NCBI GenBank assembly: GCA_017482005.1
Contig: JAFUOI010000002.1
Span: 26,154 to 90,153 of the forward strand
DNA length: 64,000 bases
Source of the DNA: Lachnospiraceae bacterium
GTDB lineage: Bacteria; Bacillota_A; Clostridia; Lachnospirales; Lachnospiraceae
Reading direction: 5' to 3'
The position numbers and the translations under genes were made by a program. A model generated the notes under the pieces. That model was not told where the DNA came from. It ran no database searches and was given only the letters and a program-made list of their open reading frames with translations. Shown here piece by piece: positions 36,567 through 48,500 of this stretch. Positions within the stretch are counted from its first letter, which is position 1. Every line of letters starts with the position of its first letter.

Positions 36567-39500
36567 TTACCTCTTTCCTTTCCGAATAGTCATTATACCA
36601 TTTCTTAGCAATATGTCAGCATAATCAATATCATCAGCCGATGTATTTGAAACGACTCTATTATATGATATATGTACACCATCCGTATTCATTTGAGGTT
36701 TATGAGTATGAGGAAAGCCAAATCCTGGCTCACTCTTACCGATATTGTGAATTTGAAACCAATCTCCTTTTTCTCCTGTTCCAATAAGATTATAATTTTT
36801 GCTAGTATCCATAGCAGTGCCATTCGGTGTTACTATAAAATCCGGCTTTGTGTCACTTCTACTAATTATATTTGTAGCGCTACTTCCACTCTTACTAGCG
36901 CCTTTCCCAACTTCTTCCGCCACATTCACAGTAGTCTTTGCGCTACTTTTCGCTGCTTCTGCTGCTTCGCCGGCGACTTTTGAAGCTTTCTTTGTCGCTT
37001 TCTTGACGATATTGGCTAATGCCTGCTTGGTCTTACTTGCTTTCTTACCAAACTTTGTGGTCGCTTCTGCAATGTTTTGGGCTTTTGCGAATTTCTTCAC
37101 GAAGGATGCTGTTTTAGTTAAAAGTTTTCCGGCTTTGATTACGCCTTTGACTCCGACTGCAACTGCGATTCCAACGACCGGAAGGGCACACATCAGGGAT
37201 AAGGCAGCGTTTTTCATATCGCCTTCTGCCATGTATAGGAGTGCATTTGCAACGTCTGCCCCGCTCCAGAACAATCCGAGGAAATCAAGGAAGGAGTGTG
37301 CTTTACTGTACGGGTTCTGCGGTGAGAGTCCGAATGGATCCAGCTGGTTGACCGGATTTCCCTGGGCATAGGCATAGCGGTTTAGGCTCTGGCTTTCTGC
37401 CGGGGTTCCTTCGACGATATCACGGTTGATGAATCGTCTGATTACCGGATTGTAGTATCTGGCTCTCATGTAGTACAAGCTGTTTGTATCCGTCTGCACA
37501 CCGAATTCGCCGTTGTAGAGGAAGCGGATTCCTGTTTCTCTGAGTACCTCAGATACTGTTTTCTGCTGTCCGTTTTGAGTCAGCATGTTGGTATTGCCCT
37601 GATAGATTCCGGTCAGTTTTCCGTAGGTGTCATACGCGAAGCGGTATTTCAGCTTTCCTGCTTCTGTTGTGATCTCTGTCGTACTTCCGAGGTTGTCAAA
37701 GTGATAGTACAACGTTTGTTTTGTGCTGTCACTCTGCTCGCTGAGTAAGCCAATACCGTAAGTATACGTTTTTGTCTCAGTTGTCTCATAGATTCCAAGG
37801 CTATTCTTTTCCTGTATTGTCTCAGTCAGGAGCTGGCTATACGTCGTTTCTCTGTCAGTTACATAGACTTTCCGGTAAGTGTTTCCTGATTTCTCGTCAG
37901 TTATGTATTCTTCGGTGCGGACATCTTCTGCATCGTATCTGTATTCAGTTGTCGTTTCGGCGGTGGTCACTTTGATCAGGCGGTTGCGGCAGTCGTAGGT
38001 GTAATCTGCCATTTCGCCGTCGAGAGGGCCATGTAGCATGTTGCCTTCTGCATCGTAGGTGACTTTTTCGCCGTTGTATGTGATGAGACGGTTGTCTGCA
38101 TCGTAGGTCATGGTGACGGATGTATGGCGGTTGGAATCGCCGTTTGTTGTTCCGCTTTTTTCTACGATGTTTCCCACCTCATCGTAGGTATACTTGATGT
38201 GGTGGATGATACTTCCGTCCACTGCTACATCTTTCTGTTCTGTAAGCTGTCCTGCTGCATCGTAGGTACGGGTTTCCGCGCTACCGTCAGGGCGGGTCTG
38301 GCGGATTATTCTGCCGTTTTTGTCGTAGGTGTAGCGGGTTGTTTTTCCGGCTGCATCTGTCGCTGTCAGCATGTTTCCGCACGCGTCGTAGGTGTAACGG
38401 ACAATCTCGCCGCCCGGATAGGTTATGCTGATCCTGTTGCCGAGTTCATCATAGCCGTATTTGACTGTATTGCCGTTATAGTCGGTCACAGATGTGACGC
38501 GGTTCATGGCATCGTAGGTTCGCGTGATTGTCTGTTTCTTTAGTCCCTGTTCCTCCGATACGGTAAGGATGTTACCGTTCGGATCGTAGGTATAACGGAT
38601 TGTTCCGATCTCATCCGTTCTGGAGCTGATCCTTCCGAGGGCATCATAGGTATAGGTTGTTTTCTGCCCTTTGGCATTCTCTTTCTCTGCAAGGAGTCCC
38701 TGTGCGTTGTAGGTATAGCTTTCTGTAGCTCCGATGGCGGAGGTGACGGATGTCACTCTTGCAAGGGCATCGTAACTGTATTTAGTAGTGCCGTATGCGG
38801 CATCGGTTCTTGCGGCGACATCACCGTTTTGGGTGTAGCCGGTTAATACGGTTCCGCCTTCTGCATCGGTACTCTTTGTCAGACGTCCTGCAGCGTCGTA
38901 TTCATAGGTTGTCACGGCACCTGTGGCGGAGACGGTTTTGGTCAGGTTGTCTGATGCATCATAGCTGTTTGTCGTCTCATTGCCGAGGGCGTCGATGCTC
39001 TTTATCAGGCGGTTCATATCGTCGTACTGCGCCTGCTCTATGGTGTTTCCTTCGGCATCGGTCATCTTTGTGATGTTTCCGAAGGTATCATAGGTTATGG
39101 TCATGCGGTTACCGGCGGCATTAATGTAGGCGATGACACGTCCTGCAGCATCATATTTGTATTGACTTGTCAGTGTGCGCTCTCCGGTATCGACCGAGAC
39201 TTTGGTCATTCTGCCGAGGGCATCGTAGGTCATCCGGTATTTGGTGCCTTCTGCGTTTGTCATGGAGATGCAGTTTCCGTTTGCATCGTAAGTGTAATGC
39301 TCGGTATTGCCGTTTGCATCTGTTTTGGTTATCAGGCGTCCGGCTACATCGTAGCTGTATGTCACGCTGTTTCCGAGGGCATCGGTCGTCTTTGTCAGGT
39401 TTCCTGCGGAATCGTAGGTATGGGTCGTTTTGTTGCCGTCCTGATCTGTGGCCGATGACAGATTGCCGTCTTGATCATAAGTATAGGTTACGGATGTTCC

Positions 39501-42500
39501 GTCAGGATTGGTGACGGTCTTTGTCTTTCCGTTTTTGTAATATGTATACTTGGTTTCCAGGCCGTTGATGCTCTCTGCTATCCGCCGGCTGTTTTGGTCA
39601 TACTTATAAGTATATGTGCTTCCGTCCGGCTGCAGTGTCTCGGTCAAGCGTCCTGCAGCATCGTAGGTGTTTGCCGCCTTGGTTCCGTCCGGATATGTGG
39701 TCGCAAGAAGATTGCCCTCCACATCGTAAGTGTAGGAGGTCTCCCAGCCAAGTGCATCCGTCATGAGAACTACTCTGCCTGCATCGTCGTACTCGTAGGA
39801 AGTCTCTCTGCCATCTACAGTCTCGCACAGGAGTCTGCCAAGTTCATCATAATCATAGTAAATCTCCCGGCCAAGGGGATCCTCGGCATAAACCGGTCGT
39901 CCCATCTCATCGTATTCGCTGCTGCTCATGTTTCCGAGCGGATCAACGGTAGTTACTGTATTGCCGTAACTGTCATACATATACCGGATTGTGTTACCGA
40001 GACGGTCCGTCTCCGAGGTCTTTCGGCCTTTCTCATATGTAAATGTCCGGCTTCCGAGTCCGGGCACGGTTTCTTTTACCGCATTTCCATAGGCGTCATA
40101 CCGGTAGTCGGTCTCCATGCCAAGGGCAGAAAACGACTGTGTCATCCTGCCTTTTTCATCATAGGCAAAGGTTCCTGTTCCGGTATCTGCTCCCTGAATT
40201 CCGGTTGTATTACCACTTACATCATAGGTAAAGCTTACGTTGTTGCCTTCCGGATCCTGCACACAAAGCAGTCTGCCGCCTTCGTCATACACATAGCCGG
40301 TCGTACTTCCGTCCGGCTCTACCCTTCGGAGCAGTTCTCCCGAAGAGTTGTATTGATAGGACGTCGTCGCTCCCAGCTCGTTCGTCTCGGACAGGATGGC
40401 ACCTCTCTCATTGTAGGTGTATGCAATCTCGCTGCCGTCACGCTTGCGGATTGTCGTCTTTCCTATTCCTTTTATATCTTCACTATATATGAAACTTGAT
40501 TTAAGTGTACTTCCTGCTTCCGCCTGTGTCAAGATGCGGCCTTTCTCATCGAAGGTATTTTCAAACATAACAATTCCCGTCGGTCCGACACCTTTGCACA
40601 TATGGTGGTTATCATCATAATAGAATTGTGTTACGGATCCTTCCTCATCGGTAAAGGAAGTAATATTACCGGTTTCATCATAAGTCAGCAGAATTTCACG
40701 TTGGTTTCCATCGCATGCCTGTATCAGTCTTCCCGCTTCATCATAAATAAGCGTCACAGACTCCTGTGTCAGCTGATTGGTAATGCGTGTCATATCTTTG
40801 CTGCGCTCATAGGTCACTTCCACGCCATCTTTTGTCTCGCGACGAATGACTTGTTTGCTGTGATCAAAATACCATTTGGTACCTTCCGCATCCGTCAGCA
40901 CATAGGAATATATATCGCCGTCTCTCGACTTGACGATGAACTGGCCCAAGGTATCGTCCGTTGCCGGAACATAGCTTCCGACACCTGCCCTGTCACAGCG
41001 TGTGGCCTTTGCAATATAAAAATCACTGCCATCGTAACTTGTTCCGCTCATGCGATGATATTTGGCAGCTTCGCTGATAAAAGTCATCTCCTGTCCGTTG
41101 CCGAGACAGAGAATAATTTTGCCATCCTCCTCTATAATGCGCTGGTCAAAGCTGTGGCTCCATCCGTATCCGGTGTCTGCAGCCTTGTCCGCCTTTGTGG
41201 AGTCGTATACAAGATCAAACAGGGAATCTCCACCGCCTGCAAAAGCATTTATCTCCTGCAAGAAGGCTCCGGTCGTGACATCCACAGGATCGCCGTATGT
41301 CTCCGGCTCTTCCTGCGTTACTACAATCTGCGGTATCTGCGCATGGGACTGCATCGGCGCAACACGCACCGATACTCCGAGATTAGCACCTTCGAGTGTC
41401 TGTACAAAGGAATCTACAAGTTCCAGATAATGTTCGTTGTCTGACGGGGCAATGGCTCCCATGAAATAGCTGACAATCTGCTCTCCCGGCGCAAAATTAC
41501 CGATTTCAATAGAATCTCCGTTTTTTACAATCGCGGCAAGATTACCGTTGTTTCCGTCCGGGAAAACATAATTCATCGGTTCTGTCCCGTTATCCAACTG
41601 CATTTCTTCGCATGTTTCCGGATCCACATAACTTACAGGCAAACTGCTGCGTCCTTCTCCTTCCTGCACATACTTTGTTTTGAAATTGTAGAAGGTACGG
41701 TCGGAGTTGTTTGATATGGTAAATTTGACATAGTAAGCTTCCCCTGCCACGGCAATATCTTCCGGCTGAACAAGTATATCCAGTCCTGCACCTGCCGGAA
41801 CTTCAATCTCTTTTTCCGAAGCAAAATATCTTGTAATCGGAACATCAAACGGCTGCATATTTGCGCTGAAGGATGCGCCGATCGGAAAGCTCCCCTGTTT
41901 GGTTCCGCGCACAATCCAAGAGGCGGATGCGCTTTGCTGTCCGTCGATGTCTCCCAGCTGTATTTCTTTTTTCTGTCCGGTCTTTGTCACCGCAAGGGCC
42001 AGTCCGTCCGGAATATCCAGTGTTGCCGTAGCATTTTCGAGGACGAATCCGCTGTCTGCATGGTTGTCAACGGACAGATTGACATTGTACATATCCTGCA
42101 ACCATGACACGGATTCTGCCACTGTCATATAAATAAGTGTTACGGGTTCTACTTTGATTTCCCCTTCTTCTGTTTCCTCCTCTTTGCAGATAATCTCAAT
42201 TTCTCCGTTTGATCCACCGCTTTTATAGACACCTAAATTGCTTCCGCCATGGGAAACACCTGCTTCTCTGATGTAGCTGAAGGTGCGATATGCTTTTCCC
42301 TGCACAACAACCGGAATCGGCTTTTCTTCGTATGCAAATGTCACACTATAGGAGAAGGTATTGTAATTGCTCGGATCTGAAAGATCAACGCCCGCTTCCA
42401 GCATATCTTCCAGTTCCATCCTTTCAAATGTCAGTTCTCCCGTGACAATTTCTCCGGAAGGCAAAAAGATCTCCGTCTTTGTCTCTGTACCGAGTTCGAC

Positions 42501-45500
42501 GCAAAGCCCGGTCTCCTTTGGCAGATATCCGTCTGCAAATGCAGCGACAGTATATTCTCCCGGATTGGCAACAACTACGGCTTCTCCGAGATCATTTGTT
42601 TTACTGCGGATTGTCCCTTCTTTCGTTCCGTCCGTATTGATATACAGCTGGGCACCGGCAATAGGGCTTCCGTCCGAAGCCAGTACTCTGACTACACTCC
42701 TTCCGTGTGTCTCCATATCTTTTACTGTCACTGTCGTGTGGGTTGTGTTTGTATTCCCCGCTGCGTCTGCAGTCGTCAGCGTCATTGTATAATTTCCCGG
42801 TCTTTTATAGCTGTGTGTTGTTTTTGCCCCGGTGGCTTTCGTTCCGTCACCGAAATCCCATGCATAGCTGACAACTCTTACATTGTCTGTGGACAATGTT
42901 CCGTCATACTCAAATTCTGACCCTGTAACGGCCATGACTACTTCCGGAAGCACGGAAACAGGAGCAACGGTATCCGTATCACTTGCGTGGCTGTATACCG
43001 GCTCGCTCTCACTGTAATTGCCGTTTTCATCATACACACGTAGTTTGTAATAATAAATCTTTCCGACCTGCACGGATTCATCCTGATATTCCGGCTGCAC
43101 AAGTCCTTTTACAAACTCGTATTCGCTGCTTCCGTAGGCTCTGCGCCACAATTCGTATCCTTTCTGCGCGGATACATCGTCCGGATCTTCTGTTTTTCCG
43201 TTAAGCACGATACAAAAGCTTCCCGGTTTTGCCGTCAGTACCGGAGCTTTAGGCGGTGTCAGATCAAGGCTGTACTCTGCGATTACAGGATCACTTTCAT
43301 TTCCTGCCTTATCCGATACCATCACCCGGATTTCATAGATGGCTCCGTCCTCCAAGCCTTCTGTATTCCATGTAATCTTTCCGTTATATTCGTCTTTTTC
43401 CTCTATCTCCTGTGTACAGATTTGTGTCCATGCACTTTCGTCTTTTTTACGATATTCCACCCGGTAGCGCACAATGGCCTTGTTATCATATGCCAAAAAC
43501 TCGATTGTCGGGTTAATACCAAGAACCTTCTTCTCCACCGGTCCGATTCCGGTCACAACAGGTTTGATCTCATCCGGCATGACGATTACTTTCACCGGAG
43601 CTGTCATAGCGCTTTCATTTCCGGCAATATCCATCACGGAAATCTTATAATAATAGGTTTTCCCCTGCTCCGCCGAGGTATCGTTCATCGCATTGGTTCT
43701 GAGGGAATTGATTTGCTCATAAGTACCATCTTTTACATCACTGCGATATACAATATATTCTTTCAGATCTTTTTCCTTGCCGATTTCCCAATAGAGATTT
43801 GCACAGCCGTCCGTTCCGGATGCAACAACTCCTGTCGGAACCAAAGGTGCTGTATGATCGATGGTATATGTCACCTCATACTGATGTGTTTCATCTTCTG
43901 TCCGATTGTGCAGCCCATTCTTATCATACACTTCAAAACGGACAACGATATCGCCTTCCGGAAGATTGCTTGTATCCCAAAGGTATGTGTAATTCCATTC
44001 TTTTTTCCCCTCAGGAGCAACCGGCTCGGATAACACCTGAAAGTTTTTTCCGTCTAATGCATAGGAAAAGCGTGCCATGCCAAGATCTGCATTATCCGCT
44101 GCTAAAAGTTCTAAGGAAACACTGTCCCCATAGTAAGAACTGACCGGACTTATTTTTTGTATTACCGGTGCACTTGTATCACTTTGTGTCGTGATCGTGA
44201 TTTCCTCGGAATAGATACCTTTATTTCCCATGGTATCGTAACCGACCACCCGGAAGGTATATGCATGATCCGGCTTCAGATTCATGACATCGTATCCAAG
44301 CCGGTCTTTCACTTTCGCAATTTCCTTCCACTCTCTGAGAGTCTCATTTTCATGTTCTGTCTTATATTCCACCGAAAAATAGGCAAAATCCGGCTCTGTT
44401 ACATCTTTCCATGTCAGGCGGATGCTGTTTGAAAAACTGCGGCACTGCGAAAGTACGATCCGGGAGATTCCTGTATTATCCACACGGTACCTGCGCTGGA
44501 ACAGTTCCTGACTCTCATTTCCGGCTGTATCTTTTGCCACAGCTTTTATATAGTAGTCCCCATCCGTATGGTTTCTTGTATCCCATATAAAAGACGCAGC
44601 ATTTTGCATTGCCTGTGCGGATTCCAGCAGTTCCCACTGCATATCTGCATTTTCACGGATATAGAACTCAATTGCTTTCATACCACGATTATCGCTTCCC
44701 TCGGCACGAATATTTACAAGACCGCTTACTTTTCCTGCCGCCGGTGTCATGTTGCTGATTTTTGGAGCAGACTGATCCGAGGTCTGAACCGTGATATCCG
44801 CCGGGCTGCTTTTTTCGCCTTCCTGCGAAAACTCATCATAAGCAGACACACAGTAGCTGTATGTCTTTCCGGTCTCTACCTCCTTATCCTGATACCATCC
44901 GCTAAAACGTCCTTCTACTTTTGAAAGCAGTGTATACTCTTCCTCCTCCGTGGACTTGCGGTATACGTAGTACCCTTGTGCATCTGCCGTTGCGGATGCG
45001 TCCCAGCGGACAATTACCACACTGTCGTCTTCTTCTGCTGCAACATTCTTTGGTGCAGACGGTCCTGACACATCAATGGTATAAGTCACGATCTTCTCTG
45101 TCTCATTTCCATCTTCATCACGAAGTGTTACAAGAACATCAATGGACTTGTCCACACTTCCCCCAAGCTTCGGAAGCACCCATTTGTAGCACATATATGC
45201 GCCCCATGGCGCCGCGCGATCCGGAGGAATCGGTGTTTCGTTTATGGCTATCCATGTGTCGCTGATTGTATCGTACCATTTCAGATCCACAACGTTTTGA
45301 TAACAGTTTTGTGTGTATTCAAAGTCCACTCTAATAACTATATCTTCCCCGCCGATTACCGACTGATCCTGCGGCAATACCGACCTGATTTTCGGCATAA
45401 CAAGAGCAGCTTCTGTCTCCGGGCTGAACTTTGATTCATTTCCGGCTTTGTCAAAAGCTTTTACTTTGTAGTGATATATCGTATATTGCTGCAGACCTGC

Positions 45501-48500
45501 GTCAAGATCCGTTCCGAAGTCTTTATAATAGGTCTGCTTTATGTTTTCCGCAATCAGTACATCATCCCTATACAGGCTGTAGGAATATACGCCATTATTG
45601 TCTGTGGCACCTTCCCACTCCACGGTAATGGCCGAACCGGTACTTCTTCTCACATAAATATCCGTCGCTGCACTCGGCGGTATCAAATCTGTATTCACAT
45701 CTACCTGTATCTGTTTGGAATCAAAATAATTATTGTAATGATCCAGTGCGCGGACATAGTAGGCGTATGTACAATTTTGTTCCACGGTTGTGTCTACATA
45801 GCTGTAGAGTTGTTCGCCGGTTTCAGATACTGTGCCGACAGCCTCTGCTGTTGCGTTTCCGTTTTCACAGATCTTTTTCCGGTATATTATATAATGACTG
45901 CAATCTTCACCTTCGCTCTGTGACCATGTTAAAGTGACTTTTGCATTATTCTCTTCCGCCATGACCACATCCGGCGCCGCCGGTCCAAGACGATCGACGT
46001 GAAAGATTACTTCTTTTTCTGACGTATTCCCGTCATAATCTTTAAGCATTACTTTAAACCGAACATCATCATCTTTATTAATATGAGAAATATCTGCGTT
46101 AAATGTATGAGAATATTCACTTTGTGCCAACCAGTTGCTATAACAAGAGCTCCATTCTTCGCGTTGTTCATCATAATATTCTAATCTCAAAATTTTATAA
46201 TCTGATATAAAATCTGTTCCTAAAGATACAGTTATCGAAAATGTATCTCCGGTGATAACACTTCCTTCGTTTGAATATATTCCTGAAATATTTATTAATT
46301 TGGTTTCCGCCAAAAACGTACTTCTTACAGATTCATTTCCTTTTTCATCCAACGCGGTAATTTCGTATGTATAACAGGTATTCGGTTCCAAATCATACTC
46401 TGTATAAGAAAGCCATTTCTTATTTTTAACCACAAGCACATCATCACGATATACATTATATCCTGTCACTCCACAATTGTCGTAAGCAGCACTCCAGCTA
46501 AAGCCGATGGAAGATCCGGTCCTTCTTGTCAGTTTTATCCCACTTACCCGTGAGGGCGGCTGCGTATCATGTGTTGTTTTGATGGTCAGTTCTGTAGGAA
46601 TCAATGACTTAGCACCATCTATATTAATTGCATAAACCTCATATGTATATTCTGTCTCAAGAGTAAGCCCGGTATCTTTGTAGGTCACATCTTCTGTCTC
46701 ACCGATTTTTACTCCGTCACGCCATATTTCATAGCATTTGATACCGCGTGCATCAAACGACGGATCATAAGCAAGCACTGCGTCATACATTCCTATGCTT
46801 TGGGCATGTAATCCGGTAACAACGGTCGGTCTCTGATTGTCAAACAAGTATGGTTCCACCGTCTTTGCCGTGGCGATAATATCACCATCATATTCATAAT
46901 ATTCTTCCTGCGGCGAACAAATTCGTAATGTTGCAAAAAACGGTTCTTCCTGATCGTTTTCAAGGATTATTTTTTGAACTTTTTCTTCTTCATAATCCTT
47001 TCTTGCAATCTGTGTGATGTGCTGATCGGTTGCGATGAAGCTGTTTCCGGTATTAGGCAGAGAAAGCGACGAAAAATTACCGTGTACTGTAAGAACACCA
47101 TTCGTCAATTTTCCTTCCGTTTGAAAACGGCTTTGAAATGTCATATCTCCGTCAACTTCAACCCGGTCTCTTTTTTGGGTCATACTTATTATACCGAGAG
47201 CATCTACGATGCAATTACCGCTGACAGAGAGTTTCCCGCCGTTTATGCTTACTAAACCGCTACCAACTGTGAGATTTTCCTTACAGGATATTTCATGTCC
47301 GTTTAAATCCCAGCCTTTGCCCATGAACACAATGTCTTCTTCTATACATAAATCTTCGCTGAGCGTTCTTCCTCCGGCAGCTTTCAATCCACCGAAATAT
47401 ACATTATTATCATTTGATTCCAGTTTATCTACATAAACAATATCACTGAAATGCACACCTTCTTCACTGGTGTTTCTTGATTCAATCACACCAAATGTAA
47501 ATCGGTCTTTGCATGTCCCCATGTCGACGGTCTGTTTTTCTTTGCCGTTAAAAATGAGTTTAGTATTATTTGTACTAACATACGTATACTGCGAAGCATC
47601 CGGCTGGTTTGAAACCGTAAAGTCTCCGCTAAATTCTGCTGTTATATCATCTATGTTCAAATATACTTTTTCACCGCAAAAATCTCCTTTCAGACAAAAA
47701 TCAGAGGAAGAAATGCCATTACCATAAACATACATATCCCATTTTTTTTGTAACTGTGATGCATCTATATCCCCATCAATGCAGAGGCTGTTACTACGCC
47801 AGTTGAAATATACCCATCCACCATCTTTTGCATCTGTCACAATCATATCGCCACGAATATGCAGATTCTCATCAACATACACATATCCGCCTGCCAAATA
47901 GAAATCACCGTTGATTTCAAGCGCGTCATCTATATAGACAGATGAATAATCGGTTGCGACCAAATCTCCGCAGAAATAATTATTAGGAAACTCAACAGAA
48001 TCATATATTCGCAATTTTCCGCTAGCCTTCTCATCTCTGGTCATATCAATAGCAACATAAACGAGCGGCTGTCTCTCAAATACAACTCCTTCCTCACTCT
48101 TATTTCGTATTGTCAGTTTACCGATCTGATTAGATGTCCTCTCTCCCGGCCACTGGATGATCTGTTTTTCTTCTCCGCTTAAAATCAGTTCATGTGACCA
48201 ATCAAAATCCAATCCCTTTTTGGCCTTGACATGACCGGTTATTCCTATTGCATTCTCGCATTCTTCCTGATACAAGCTTCCCTTCAACTCCAAAACTCCA
48301 TTGAGCCTGTTATTGGAGGCATATACAGAATCAACATATATATCTCCGCCGACATATATGTAGGACGAATCGGAAGAATCCCAAATCACAGACAGCTTCG
48401 CTTCACTCTCTTCGTATACATATGTTTCTGTCTGATCGTCCCATACTCTTTTCTGCATGCGGTAATCGCCCCAGATAATAAGATCACCGCAAGATGCCCA

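Noticed and set aside
39471..40499. 342-codon plus-strand open frame inside the RHS gene
   Set aside because: It is an antisense shadow of the YD repeats, with repeat-driven composition, no ribosome binding site and no protein-like domain; the minus-strand frame has clear RHS sequence.
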